Positions 6,593-14,753 of a stretch of 64,000 nt of DNA are shown here, piece after piece (position 1 is the stretch's first letter; every line of letters begins with the position of its first letter). Under the pieces are notes generated by a model. The model saw only the letters and a list, made by a program, of their open reading frames with translations, was not told the DNA's origin and made no database searches. The position numbers and the translations under genes are program-made. The stretch is taken from positions 43,775 to 107,774 of the forward strand of contig CAKPCK010000003.1 of the NCBI GenBank assembly GCA_934141555.1. Direction: 5' to 3'. Source of the DNA: an uncultured Clostridia bacterium (GTDB lineage Bacteria; Bacillota; Clostridia; TANB77; CAG-508).

Positions 6593-7603
6593 ATGAAAAG
6601 AACAATTATGTATATTTTTATAGCTATAATAATTGTAGCATTAGTATTTTCAATAGGAATACTAAAAGAAAAAGATAATAATGAATCTAATTTAAAAACA
6701 ATACAATTGAATGAAGTAACAAGGTCAGTATTTTATGCACCTCAATATGTTGCAATAGCAAATGGATATTTTGAAGAACAAGGTTTAAAGTTAGAAATAA
6801 CAACAGGTCAAGGGGCAGATAAAGTAATGACAGCGATTTTAGCTGGTCAAAGTGATATTGGATTATGTGGACCAGAAGCGGCAATATATGTTTATAATGA
6901 GGGAAAAGAAGATTATGTAGAAGTATTTGCACAATTAACTCAAAAAGATGGATCATTATTAGTAAGTAAAGAAAAAACAGATAATTTCAAATGGACAGAT
7001 TTAATAGGAAAAACGATAATACCAGGGCGTAAGGGTGGAGTTCCATATATGACATTTGAATATGTTTTAAAGAAAAATGGAATAAATCCACAAACAGATG
7101 TAAACTTAGATGATAGTATAAAATTTGACTTAATGGCAGGAGCATTTACAGGAGGAAATGCAGAATATGTAACATTATTTGAACCAACAGCCTCAATGAC
7201 ACAAGATGCAGGAAAAGGATACATTGTTGCATCTGTTGGAGAAGCGGCAGGCGAAGTACCATATACAGCATATTGTGCTAAAAAAAGTTATATTGCTCAA
7301 AATTCAGATATAATAGAAGGATTTACAAAAGCTATTTATAAAGGAGAACAATATGTTAAAGAACATACAGCACAAGAAATTGCAGAAAAGATACAAAATT
7401 ATTTTCCAGATACAACATTAGAATCTTTAACAAAATCTGTTCAAACATATAAAGATATTGAAGCTTGGAAAGAAAATCCTATTTTAAAAGAAGAAGCATT
7501 TGATAAATTACAAGAGATTATGACAATGGCTGGGGAATTAACTCAAAAAGCACCTTATGGAAAAATTGTAAATAATAGTTATGCAGAAAAGGTAATAAAA
7601 TAA
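6593..7603 (+). CDS. NMT1/THI5-like ABC transporter substrate-binding protein (336 aa)
   Basis: Extracytoplasmic solute-binding subunit of the importer encoded just upstream. It has an N-terminal membrane helix (MYIFIAIIIVALVFSIGIL) but no lipobox cysteine, so it is probably held by an uncleaved anchor. The mature part has the NMT1 pattern: RSVFYAPQYVAIANGYFEEQ, then LAGQSDIGLCGPEAAI, and GKTIIPGRKGGVPYMTF. This family binds nitrate, sulfonates, taurine, riboflavin precursors or pyrimidine thiamine precursors; I cannot choose between them. It is the last gene of the operon and a strong promoter for the next unit begins 2 bases after its stop. Confidence 0.88.
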   Translation: MKRTIMYIFIAIIIVALVFSIGILKEKDNNESNLKTIQLNEVTRSVFYAPQYVAIANGYFEEQGLKLEITTGQGADKVMTAILAGQSDIGLCGPEAAIYVYNEGKEDYVEVFAQLTQKDGSLLVSKEKTDNFKWTDLIGKTIIPGRKGGVPYMTFEYVLKKNGINPQTDVNLDDSIKFDLMAGAFTGGNAEYVTLFEPTASMTQDAGKGYIVASVGEAAGEVPYTAYCAKKSYIAQNSDIIEGFTKAIYKGEQYVKEHTAQEIAEKIQNYFPDTTLESLTKSVQTYKDIEAWKENPILKEEAFDKLQEIMTMAGELTQKAPYGKIVNNSYAEKVIK

Positions 7604-7604
7604 T

Positions 7605-7633
7605 TTGACAAGTTATGTAAATTATGATATAAT
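7605..7633 (+). promoter_or_regulatory. Consensus promoter for the 61-aa gene
   Basis: TTGACA (7605-7610), 17-base spacer, TATAAT (7628-7633) with upstream TG. The spacer contains TTATGTAAAT. Confidence 0.9.
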
Positions 7634-7676
7634 TAATTATGTTATGTTAATATAAAATTATTTTAGGAGGAATAAA

Positions 7677-7862
7677 ATGAGTATATATGGATTTATTCAT
7701 AATAATCATATTTTAGATTTACAAGAAAAATTTCAACAAAATAAACTTGATTTATCAACATTAACAGAAAACGAAATGAGTGGATTAATAGATTTATATC
7801 AAAAGCAAATTAATGAAAAAATGAGCAAAATAGATAGAATACAAAAAAAGATTAATAATTAA
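7677..7862 (+). CDS. Small helical protein (61 aa), unknown
   Basis: Not recognised. The protein is hydrophilic and mostly helical: LDLQEKFQQNKLDLSTLTEN followed by a long charged helix (LYQKQINEKMSKIDRIQKKI). No cysteines or membrane segment. It has an excellent RBS (AGGAGGAATAAA), a consensus promoter and its own terminator, so it is probably an expressed small protein rather than a chance frame. Confidence 0.75.
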   Translation: MSIYGFIHNNHILDLQEKFQQNKLDLSTLTENEMSGLIDLYQKQINEKMSKIDRIQKKINN

Positions 7863-7865
7863 AGA

Positions 7866-7906
7866 AAAAGACTTATAATTTAGTTATATTAGATTATAAG
7901 TCTTTT
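7866..7906 (+). terminator. Intrinsic terminator
   Basis: AAAAGACTTATAAT (7866-7879) pairs with ATTATAAGTCTTTT (7893-7906). Confidence 0.85.
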
Positions 7907-7953
7907 AAATTTTTATATAATAATGGTCAGAGAGGTTTGGTATATATGATATG

Positions 7954-7982
7954 TTGACATATTGTTGGTGTGATGATATAAT
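7954..7982 (+). promoter_or_regulatory. Consensus promoter for the 238-aa gene
   Basis: TTGACA (7954-7959), 17-base spacer, TATAAT (7977-7982) with upstream TG. The spacer (TATTGTTGGTGTGATGA) lacks the TTATGTAAAT element. Confidence 0.9.
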
Positions 7983-8035
7983 ACTACAGAAAATTCTTTG
8001 CAAGTATTTGCAGAGGCAATAATGGAGGTTTTAAC

Positions 8036-8752
8036 ATGAAAAGAAAAACAGCATCTATTCAACCCAAAGTAGAAACATTGGAATTGCCCTCGGAAAATAC
8101 AGAGCGCCTCAATAGTCTTGCTAAGGCTTTAATTAAAGAGGCAATTGTCAACAATAAAGTCAGAAAGGATATGTATGAATTAATTGATGAGCTATGGAAT
8201 GAAACATTCTTAGAGGTATATCCTCTTGAAAAAGAAAGTGATGAGGAAAAAGCATTTAGAGAAAAAGCAAAAATTTTTCTTGAAAAAAATGAAAATCAAT
8301 TTAAAGCATATTTTAGCCAAATGTCTGGTGGAGAATTGCAAAAAGTAAAACTTCCCGCACAATTAAAAAATAGATTGGGCTATAGAAAAGGTTATTGTGA
8401 TAGTCAAAGATATAACTGTTGGGATGTTTTGCAATCTATTAAACCTACAATTGAGATTGAAACATCAATTGTTCTAGAGGTTATTTGTGCTATTAATAAA
8501 GCATTTCAAGAATATGATCATATTACTGAAAAACATATTGAAGAAATTGCTGTAAAACGGATGAATTCCATTTATGTAGAGCAAAGAAGATCTCAGGCAG
8601 TATATATAAGACTTGTGCTTGATTTGCTAGTTATTTATTTTAAACGTAACGCATCAAGTAAAGAATGTGCTGAATTTATTAATCAATTTGACTGTGAAAG
8701 CAAGTTTGAGGTGATGGTGTGTAAATTGATGTTTGAAGTTAGTAATTGTTGA
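8036..8752 (+). CDS. Unknown 238-aa protein, single-gene unit
   Basis: Not recognised. The protein is soluble and mainly helical; it starts MKRKTASIQPKVETLELPSE and contains a middle segment with clustered aromatic and Cys residues (GYCDSQRYNCWDVLQ). There are no nucleotide-binding or metal motifs I can name. Isoleucine codons are almost all ATT (roughly nineteen to one ATA by hand count), opposite to the flanking hisS. It has its own promoter (7954-7982), RBS TGGAGG and terminator (8757-8800). This combination marks it as one of several independently expressed, compositionally distinct genes in the window. Confidence 0.75.
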   Translation: MKRKTASIQPKVETLELPSENTERLNSLAKALIKEAIVNNKVRKDMYELIDELWNETFLEVYPLEKESDEEKAFREKAKIFLEKNENQFKAYFSQMSGGELQKVKLPAQLKNRLGYRKGYCDSQRYNCWDVLQSIKPTIEIETSIVLEVICAINKAFQEYDHITEKHIEEIAVKRMNSIYVEQRRSQAVYIRLVLDLLVIYFKRNASSKECAEFINQFDCESKFEVMVCKLMFEVSNC

Positions 8753-8756
8753 TTAT

Positions 8757-8800
8757 AAAATGACCCAATTTTCTGAAATTAGAAGATTGGGCCATTTTTA
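8757..8800 (+). terminator. Intrinsic terminator
   Basis: AAAATGACCCAATTTTCT (8757-8774) pairs with AGAAGATTGGGCCATTTT (8781-8798), then T residues. Confidence 0.92.
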
Positions 8801-8811
8801 TTAAAAAACTA

Positions 8812-8840
8812 TGGAAAAATATATAATTTTATGTTAAAAT
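8812..8840 (+). promoter_or_regulatory. Probable hisS promoter
   Basis: TGGAAA (8812-8817), 17-base spacer, TAAAAT (8835-8840). The -35 is imperfect. No T-box leader is present in the short untranslated region. Confidence 0.5.
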
Positions 8841-8884
8841 GGAAATGTTAAAAATGAGAATTAATAAAGGAGAATGAAATAAAT

Positions 8885-10177
8885 ATGAAAGAAATCGAAT
8901 TAAGAAATGTAAAAGGAACTACAGATTATTCACCAAGAGAACAATATATAAGAAACTATATATCAGATACACTAAAAGGTGTATTTGAAAAATATGGATT
9001 TAAGCCATTACAAACACCATTATTATGTTATTATGATTTATTAGCATTAAAATATGATGAAGAAAATGATATATTAAAAGAAGTGTATAAAGTATCTGAC
9101 CAAGGAAATAGAAATTTAGCATTAAGATATGATTTAACAGTACCATTTGCAAAATATATAGCAATAAATCAAAATACAAAACTTCCATTTAAAAGATATG
9201 AAATTGGAGAAGTATTTAGAAATGGACCTGTAAAACTAGGAAGAGATAGAGAATTTATACAATGTGATGTAGATAGTGTTGGAATAGAAGGACAATTAGT
9301 AGAAGCAGAATTTATTGCATTATATGTAGAAGCGTATAACAAACTTGGAATAGATGTTGTAATAAAATATAATAATAGAAAGTTCTTATCAGGAATAATA
9401 ATTGAAGCAGGTATATCTGAGGAATTAATTACAGATACAATAACAATAATTGATAAATTTGAAAAATTAACAAAAGAAGAATTACAAAAGGAATTCTTAA
9501 AAATAGGATTAAATGAAGAACAAATTGAAAAATTATATTCATATTTACAAATGAATATTGAAGAATTAATAAAATTAGAAAATAAAAATGAGGTTTTATC
9601 ACAAGGAATTCAAGAACTAGAAACATTAAAACAATATATAAATGAGCTTGAACTAACAAAATATGTACAATTTTCACCATCATTAGCAAGAGGACAAGAA
9701 TATTATACAGGAACAGTATTTGAAGTATATGTAACAGATGGAAGTATAAAATCAAGTATTGGTGGAGGAGGTCGTTATGATAAGATGATAACAGACTTCA
9801 TAAATGATGGAAAAGAATATCCAGCAGTTGGAATAAGTTTTGGATTAAATGTTATATATGAAATATTGAAAAATAGAGAAGAATTTACTGAAAATGCTTT
9901 AACAGATATATTTATAATCCCAATGGGAACACAAATTCAATGTTTAAAAATAGCAGAAATAATGAGAAAAGCAGGATATAGAGTTGAAGTTGAAATGAAG
10001 ACAAGAAAAATGAAAAAATCATTAGAATATGCAAATGAAGAAAATATACCATATGTATTTATATTAGGAGAAGATGAATTAGCTCAAAATAATATAGCGG
10101 TAAAAAATATGAAAGAAAAAACTCAAGATATTATTAGTATAGATAATTTAGTGGAGAATTTTGAAAAAATAAAGTAA
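8885..10177 (+). CDS. hisS: Histidine-tRNA ligase (HisRS, 430 aa)
   Basis: Charges tRNA-His with histidine using ATP. The class II core is complete: the N-terminal GTTDYSPREQYIRNYI, motif 1 region, LALRYDLTVPFAKYIA, motif 2 with FRNGPVKLGRDREFIQCDVD, the histidine-specific loop LARGQEYYTGTVFEVY (HisA motif, usually LVRGLDYYTG), and motif 3 in GGGGRYDKMI. The C-terminal anticodon-binding domain follows from about residue 330 (DIFIIPMGTQIQ). Length is normal. The related HisZ regulator lacks these catalytic motifs, so it is excluded. RBS is AAAGGAG, with a rather long spacing of 12. It is flanked by single-gene units and appears monocistronic. Confidence 0.93.
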   Translation: MKEIELRNVKGTTDYSPREQYIRNYISDTLKGVFEKYGFKPLQTPLLCYYDLLALKYDEENDILKEVYKVSDQGNRNLALRYDLTVPFAKYIAINQNTKLPFKRYEIGEVFRNGPVKLGRDREFIQCDVDSVGIEGQLVEAEFIALYVEAYNKLGIDVVIKYNNRKFLSGIIIEAGISEELITDTITIIDKFEKLTKEELQKEFLKIGLNEEQIEKLYSYLQMNIEELIKLENKNEVLSQGIQELETLKQYINELELTKYVQFSPSLARGQEYYTGTVFEVYVTDGSIKSSIGGGGRYDKMITDFINDGKEYPAVGISFGLNVIYEILKNREEFTENALTDIFIIPMGTQIQCLKIAEIMRKAGYRVEVEMKTRKMKKSLEYANEENIPYVFILGEDELAQNNIAVKNMKEKTQDIISIDNLVENFEKIK

Positions 10178-10181
10178 AATA

Positions 10182-10210
10182 TTTACATTTATGTTAAGTA
10201 GTGATATAAT
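10182..10210 (+). promoter_or_regulatory. Promoter for the 90-aa gene
   Basis: TTTACA (10182-10187), 17-base spacer, TATAAT (10205-10210) with upstream TG. The spacer has TTATGTTAAG, a variant of the TTATGTAAAT element. Confidence 0.8.
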
Positions 10211-10244
10211 AATGAAAGTTCTATACTATAAGGAGGATGGCTTA

Positions 10245-10517
10245 ATGAGAGTTTGCGCAAAATCTTTATATCCAGCTCCACTTTTGGATATTGAAATCAC
10301 AGCTGAACAAATGAGTGAAGGAAGTCAAGCTATTCGGGAAATATTAAAACTTATTGATAGTGCACAGGAAAAATATAAGGCAATTCCTAATGAGCAATAT
10401 TCTCCAACAATGCTTAAAACAATTCAAAAAGGAATGTTGAGCATTAAATGTGAATTAATATTTCCTAAAGCAGAAAACACAATGGAATTTGTATTTGGCA
10501 TAGGTGGAATGTTCTAA
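10245..10517 (+). CDS. Unknown 90-aa protein
   Basis: Not recognised. AGGAGG at 10231-10236 lies 8 bases from the ATG at 10245; the longer frame from 10191 would start inside the promoter spacer and is rejected. The protein begins MRVCAKSLYPAPLLDIEITA, has a helical middle (IREILKLIDSAQEKYKAI) and ends FVFGIGGMF. It is a one-gene unit with its own promoter and terminator. Isoleucine codons are mixed, mostly ATT. Confidence 0.7.
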   Translation: MRVCAKSLYPAPLLDIEITAEQMSEGSQAIREILKLIDSAQEKYKAIPNEQYSPTMLKTIQKGMLSIKCELIFPKAENTMEFVFGIGGMF

Positions 10518-10530
10518 TTAAGCTAAAACC

Positions 10531-10565
10531 AAAAGGTACTCTCAAATTAGGGAGTGCCTTTTTAT
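10531..10565 (+). terminator. Intrinsic terminator
   Basis: AAAAGGTACTCT (10531-10542) pairs with GGAGTGCCTTTT, followed by T residues. Confidence 0.85.
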
Positions 10566-10591
10566 AATATAAAATATTTTAATAAAAACTA

Positions 10592-10620
10592 TAGACAATA
10601 CATATAATATGTAATATAAT
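10592..10620 (+). promoter_or_regulatory. Promoter for the hemolysin III gene
   Basis: TAGACA (10592-10597), 17-base spacer, TATAAT (10615-10620). Confidence 0.65.
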
Positions 10621-10623
10621 ATC

Positions 10624-10644
10624 ATCTAGTATTAAATACTAGAT
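10624..10644 (+). promoter_or_regulatory. 21-base palindrome at the transcription start (candidate operator)
   Basis: ATCTAGTATT (10624-10633), A, AATACTAGAT (10635-10644): perfect 10-base arms beginning 4 bases after the -10, so it covers the expected start of transcription of the hemolysin III gene. A repressor site is the natural reading; no regulator gene adjoins. Confidence 0.55.
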
Positions 10645-10662
10645 AACAAAGGAGGATTAGTA

Positions 10663-11337
10663 ATGAAAAGAACAAAATTAAAAGATAGAGTATTACCAAC
10701 ATATACAAAAGGAGAAGAGATATTTAATATGGTTTCACATATTGTTGGAGGAGCATTAGGGATAATAACAACAATACTTGCAATTGTAATTGGGGCAATT
10801 CGCCACAATGGATATGGGATTGTAAGTGGTATCATTTTTGGAGTATCAATGATATTTTTATATACAATGTCAAGCATATATCATGGACTTAGTCCTAAAA
10901 AATTGTCAAAAAAAGTAATGCAAATAATGGACCATTGTGCGATATTTGTACTTATAGCAGGCTCATATACACCATTTGCATTATGTACATTAAGAGAATA
11001 TTCAACTGCTCTTGGTTGGACTATATTTGCTATAATTTGGATTTTTGCAGCATTAGGAATAACATTAAATGCAATTGATTTAAAAAAGTATAAAATATTT
11101 TCAATGATTTGTTATTTAGTAATGGGATGGTGTATAATAATAAAAGCAAACCTATTACCAAAATTACTTACAATGCCTGGATTTATATTATTATTACTAG
11201 GTGGAATTATTTATACAATTGGTGCAGTATTATATGGATTAGGAAAAAAACATAAATATATACACTCAATTTTTCATTTAAGTGTATTTTTTGGAAATTT
11301 ATTACATGTAATATGTATATTAATGTATGTAATTTAA
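10663..11337 (+). CDS. Hemolysin III family (PAQR/YqfA-like) membrane protein (224 aa)
   Basis: Seven-helix integral membrane protein of the PAQR superfamily; bacterial members are often annotated hemolysin III, though their physiological role is usually unclear and may concern membrane lipid composition. Family motifs are visible: the N-terminal GEEIFNMVSHIVGGALGI, SSIYHGLS with the first conserved Ser-His, DHCAIFVLIAGSYTPFALC, and a final HLSVFFGNLLHVI with two histidines; these form the zinc-site pattern of the superfamily. RBS AAAGGAGG. It has its own promoter overlapped by a palindrome at the start site. Monocistronic. Confidence 0.9.
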   Translation: MKRTKLKDRVLPTYTKGEEIFNMVSHIVGGALGIITTILAIVIGAIRHNGYGIVSGIIFGVSMIFLYTMSSIYHGLSPKKLSKKVMQIMDHCAIFVLIAGSYTPFALCTLREYSTALGWTIFAIIWIFAALGITLNAIDLKKYKIFSMICYLVMGWCIIIKANLLPKLLTMPGFILLLLGGIIYTIGAVLYGLGKKHKYIHSIFHLSVFFGNLLHVICILMYVI

Positions 11338-11383
11338 TGGTGAAAGATGTCGATGAAATGTTTATAAATCTTTAAATAATATA

Positions 11384-11412
11384 TTGAAAATAAATAAAAA
11401 TTATGTTAATAT
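11384..11412 (+). promoter_or_regulatory. Possible promoter for the Cna-B surface protein
   Basis: TTGAAA (11384-11389), 17-base spacer, TAATAT (11407-11412). The only -35/-10 pair I find before the gene, but a terminator hairpin begins 3 bases later, so transcription from here would have to pass it. Weak call. Confidence 0.35.
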
Positions 11413-11414
11413 TT

Positions 11415-11445
11415 AAACATACTAAATTTTAGTATGTTTTTTTCT
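11415..11445 (+). terminator. Intrinsic terminator after the hemolysin III gene
   Basis: AAACATACT (11415-11423), loop AAATTTT, AGTATGTTT (11431-11439), then T residues. Confidence 0.82.
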
Positions 11446-11494
11446 ATATAGAAATTTTAATTCAAAAATATTAATTCAAGAAAGGAAATTCAAA

Positions 11495-13351
11495 GTGAAA
11501 TTCAAGAAAATATTAAATATAATTTTAGTGGTATTTATTTTAATAAATGCTTTTCAAAACTATGCCAATGCAAATCCGATACCAATGGAAGAAGTTTACA
11601 TAGAAGATTTAGGAGAATGTGAAAGACATATACAATATTATCGAGAAAGTGATGGTGTTTGGAGTTATATAATAACAAATATGGTAGGATATAGAATAAA
11701 TGGTAAATTACATTATGCATATTGTATGCAACGTGATAGAAAAGGAGTTGGAGGAGAAAATGATGGATATAATGTAAAAATAAGTGATATGATACAAAAT
11801 CCAGAAGTATGGAGAGCAATAATAAATGGTTTTCCATATAAAACAGCAGAAGAATTAGATGTGAAAAATGATCAAGATGCATTTGTTGCCACAAAACAAG
11901 CAATATATAGTGTTATGTATGGATGGAATGTAGATTTGAGATATGTTGGCGTTGATGATGAAGGATGGAGAATTGTTGATGCGATAAGAAAAATAGTGAA
12001 TTCGGCAAGAAATGGTACAGATACACCAAACAAAACAAATTTATTAACAATTAGTAAGGTTGGAGAACTAAAAAAAGAATCAGAACAATATTATTCCCAA
12101 GAGTTTGAAGTAAATAGCAATGTCGAAATGGAAAACTATGAAATAACGAATATAAAAAATTTCCCTAAAGGAAGTTTTTCAGTAGATATAAATAATAACA
12201 AAAGAACCATATTTACTGGTGGTAAAAATTTTAAAATATTAATACCAACAAATAAAATTACAGAAAATTTTGAAGGAACTGTAACAATAAGTGGAAAGTT
12301 AAAAACTTATCCAATTTTTTATGGAGAAAGCTATGATAAAGAAAGACAAGACTATGCTTTAACATATGATTCATTCGAAAAAATAAATGCAGAAGTTTCA
12401 ATAAATGTAAATGCATATAAATCTAAATTAAAAATTTATAAAACAGATTCAGAAACAAATAAACCAATTGAAGGTGTTGAATTTAATTTTAAATATGAGA
12501 ATGGAAAAAATATAGGAAATTATAAAACAGATAAAAATGGAATAATTGAGATTAATAATTTAAGACAGGGAAAAATTGTAATAACAGAAATAAAAACTCA
12601 AAATCAGTATATATTAGATGAAAATAAAAGAGAAGTTATATTAGGATATGAAGATGAAAAAGAAGTAAAAATAGAAAATAGCAGGAAAAAAGGAAATATC
12701 AATATATTAAAAGTTGACAAGGATGATAATAAAACAACAATAGAAGGAGTTGAATTTGATTTGCTTGATTCAACTGGAAAAAATATAATAAAACATGTTA
12801 AGACAGATAAAAATGGAAAAGCAGAAATAAAAAATCTTGATATAGGAAAGTATATATTAAGAGAAACTAAAACAAAAAAAGAATATAAAATTGCTCTTGA
12901 ACAAACTGTAACAATTGAATGGGGAAAAACATTAAATTTAACAATTGAAAATGAAAAAATGAAAGGGAAAATAAAAATTATAAAAATAAGTGAGGACGAT
13001 AATCTAATAACAGGAGAAATGGCAGGGACACCGATTGAAAATGTAAGATTTGAGATATATGATGATTCTGGAAAATTAGTAGATACACTTATTACTAAAG
13101 ATGATGGAATTGCAATTTCAAAAGATTTAGTAGTAGGAAAATATATAATTAAAGAAAAAGAAACAGGAGAATATTATGAAATAAATGAAAAAGACTTTGA
13201 AGTTGAAATAACTAAAAATGGAGAAGTAGTAGATTTAACAATAAGCAATAAATCTAAAACTCCACCACCAGAAGAGCCAAAAGAAGAAACTCCTAAAATA
13301 GAAGTTCCTCCTATTGAGCCAATCACCAAGTTACCTGTTACAGGATATTAA
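11495..13351 (+). CDS. Surface adhesin-like protein: thioester domain plus three Cna-B repeats, LPVTGY end
   Basis: Cell-surface protein of 618 aa starting at a GTG after AAAGGAAA. Residues 1-26 are a signal peptide. The next part is a thioester (TQXA/TIE-type) domain: Cys77 in YAYCMQRD and Gln135 in ATKQAIY are the likely cross-linking pair that can bind host amines. Three SpaA/Cna-B-type domains follow (about 310-395, 396-487 and 488-590), each with a Lys near the start (LKIYKTD, INILKVD, IKIIKIS), a Glu in ITEIKT, LRETKT or IKEKET, and a terminal Asn, the pattern of isopeptide-forming folds. A Pro-rich linker leads to LPVTGY and the stop; the hydrophobic helix and basic tail of a normal sortase signal are absent. 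Confidence 0.9.
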   Translation: MKFKKILNIILVVFILINAFQNYANANPIPMEEVYIEDLGECERHIQYYRESDGVWSYIITNMVGYRINGKLHYAYCMQRDRKGVGGENDGYNVKISDMIQNPEVWRAIINGFPYKTAEELDVKNDQDAFVATKQAIYSVMYGWNVDLRYVGVDDEGWRIVDAIRKIVNSARNGTDTPNKTNLLTISKVGELKKESEQYYSQEFEVNSNVEMENYEITNIKNFPKGSFSVDINNNKRTIFTGGKNFKILIPTNKITENFEGTVTISGKLKTYPIFYGESYDKERQDYALTYDSFEKINAEVSINVNAYKSKLKIYKTDSETNKPIEGVEFNFKYENGKNIGNYKTDKNGIIEINNLRQGKIVITEIKTQNQYILDENKREVILGYEDEKEVKIENSRKKGNINILKVDKDDNKTTIEGVEFDLLDSTGKNIIKHVKTDKNGKAEIKNLDIGKYILRETKTKKEYKIALEQTVTIEWGKTLNLTIENEKMKGKIKIIKISEDDNLITGEMAGTPIENVRFEIYDDSGKLVDTLITKDDGIAISKDLVVGKYIIKEKETGEYYEINEKDFEVEITKNGEVVDLTISNKSKTPPPEEPKEETPKIEVPPIEPITKLPVTGY

Positions 13352-13363
13352 AAATTTAGTATT

Positions 13364-14092
13364 TTAATCTTTGATTTTTAAACTACTATCTAAAGCAAGT
13401 TTAATCATATTAGTTAGTCCTGTTTGTCTTTCTTCAGGTGTTGCAACTTCTTTAATATATTTTGAATCAACAACACTCATAATACAAGCTGCTTTTTGAT
13501 TAAGAACTTTTGCTACATAAAATAATGCAAAAGCTTCCATTTCAGCTGAAACAGGATTAAAATCTTTTGGTACTCTATCTAAAAATTTATTTACATCTGT
13601 CATGTATAAATCAAAACAATCTGTACAAACAGTATTTCCTTTACATAAACTTATATTATTCTCTTTTGCTGTTTCTTCAAGAATCTTATTTAATTCATGA
13701 TTTCCAGAAACTATATGACAATCTTCATTATTTAATGTTAAAGCAAAATTTCCCTCGCTAAATACATTTTCAGCAAGTATAATATCAAATAATTTTAATT
13801 CTGGCTTATAAGAGCCACAAGAACCAATTCTTATAATATTTTCAACTCCATAGTATTTATATAATTCATATGAATATATTCCCATACTTGGCATTCCCAT
13901 TCCAGAAGCCATAATAGTTAATTCTTTTCCTTTATATTTTCCTGTATAAGCAAATATTCCTCTTACAGAATTTACTAATTTGTAATTATCTAAAAAATTT
14001 TCAGCAATATATTTAGCTCTTAAAGGATCTCCTGGCATAATAACAGTTTTTGCAATATCTCCTAAGTTTGCTTCATTATGTGGTGTAGACAT
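13364..14092 (-). CDS. deoD: Purine nucleoside phosphorylase, DeoD type (242 aa)
   Basis: Cleaves purine (deoxy)nucleosides with phosphate to free base and (deoxy)ribose-1-phosphate in nucleoside salvage. The hexameric DeoD pattern is clear: VIMPGDPLRAKYIAENFL supplies the phosphate-binding Gly-Asp-Pro and Arg, RIGSCGSY a second phosphate loop, and SAEMEAFALF the ribose-binding Met-Glu. The base-contacting Asp is kept in MSVVDSKY, although the usual SDH context is changed. Length is normal. It is convergent with the surface protein gene (12-base gap) and divergent from the GerQ-like gene, with a good promoter on the minus strand. Confidence 0.95.
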   Translation of the reverse strand: MSTPHNEANLGDIAKTVIMPGDPLRAKYIAENFLDNYKLVNSVRGIFAYTGKYKGKELTIMASGMGMPSMGIYSYELYKYYGVENIIRIGSCGSYKPELKLFDIILAENVFSEGNFALTLNNEDCHIVSGNHELNKILEETAKENNISLCKGNTVCTDCFDLYMTDVNKFLDRVPKDFNPVSAEMEAFALFYVAKVLNQKAACIMSVVDSKYIKEVATPEERQTGLTNMIKLALDSSLKIKD

Positions 14093-14126
14093 AAAATACC
14101 TCCTCTATATAAAATATTTCAAAAAA

Positions 14127-14155
14127 ATTATAACAATAAAAATATAAAATAGCAA
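14127..14155 (-). promoter_or_regulatory. deoD promoter
   Basis: On the minus strand, TTGCTA (14155-14150), 17-base spacer, TATAAT (14132-14127) with an upstream TG. Confidence 0.65.
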
Positions 14156-14228
14156 TAAAACTTGTAACATTTTTCCATATAAGTACATATAATTATTATG
14201 AAATAATTTATGAAAGGAAAGTGATTTT

Positions 14229-14597
14229 ATGGCAAATAGTGAAGAAAATATAAATAAGGATAAAAATGAAAACAGAAACATTAACATAGAACAAAATTCA
14301 CCTGAAATTTTAACAAATCCAATATATACACCTGCATTTTTAAGAGAACAAATAGGAAGATTAATGAGAGTAGAATTTCTAATTGGAACCAATAATATGG
14401 TTGATAGAATAGGAATTCTAGAAGATGTAGGAGCAAGTTACATATTATTGAGGTCTTTTGAAAATGATAGTTTGGTGTATTGTGATATCTATTCAATAAA
14501 ATTTATTACAATTTCAACAACAGGATTTTATGGGAGTATAAATAATATGAATAGTATGAACAATATGGGAACACCAAACAGATTTAATTATTTTTAA
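14229..14597 (+). CDS. GerQ-like spore coat protein (122 aa)
   Basis: The central segment, TPAFLREQIGRLMRVEFLIG and then RIGILEDVGASYILLRSFE and YCDIYSIKFITI, resembles the conserved core of GerQ/YwdL spore coat proteins, which are cross-linked into the coat and needed for cortex-lytic enzyme function. The N-terminus is Asn/Glu/Lys-rich and unstructured, and the C-terminus is Asn/Met-rich, both typical of coat proteins. The upstream region has CATATAAT with AC 17 bases before it, loosely like a sigma-K promoter, but this is weak. Its terminator lies beyond the next gene's promoter. The family assignment is by eye and moderate. Confidence 0.6.
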   Translation: MANSEENINKDKNENRNINIEQNSPEILTNPIYTPAFLREQIGRLMRVEFLIGTNNMVDRIGILEDVGASYILLRSFENDSLVYCDIYSIKFITISTTGFYGSINNMNSMNNMGTPNRFNYF

Positions 14598-14626
14598 TTG
14601 ACATTTATGTAAATAAATAGTATAAT
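14598..14626 (+). promoter_or_regulatory. Consensus promoter for the 168-aa membrane protein
   Basis: TTGACA (14598-14603), 17-base spacer with TTATGTAAAT, TATAAT (14621-14626). It starts on the base after the GerQ-like stop codon. Confidence 0.88.
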
Positions 14627-14629
14627 TTG

Positions 14630-14667
14630 AAACGATATAGTTAAATACTATGTCGTTTACTTTTTTC
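14630..14667 (+). terminator. Intrinsic terminator lying downstream of a promoter
   Basis: AAACGATATAG (14630-14640), loop TTAAATA, CTATGTCGTTT (14648-14658), then ACTTTTTT. It probably serves read-through from the GerQ-like gene, since a transcript starting near 14633 would lack part of the left arm. Confidence 0.8.
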
Positions 14668-14693
14668 TACTAATTAGTAGGAGGAAAATCCTC
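14667..14693 (+). promoter_or_regulatory. Two tandem hairpins in the leader of the 168-aa gene
   Basis: CTACTAATTAGTAG (14667-14680) is a perfect palindrome, and directly after it GAGGA-AAA-TCCTC (14681-14693) forms a second small hairpin that contains an internal AGGAGG. Function unknown; possibly RNA-stability or regulatory structure. Confidence 0.4.
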
Positions 14694-14753
14694 TAGCTTT
14701 TTAGTTTTACATATATTTTTATACATCAATAAAAGCAGTAAAGGAGGAAAAAT

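Noticed and set aside
8801..8884. T-box leader before hisS
   Set aside because: The leader is too short and lacks the T-box sequence and specifier stem.
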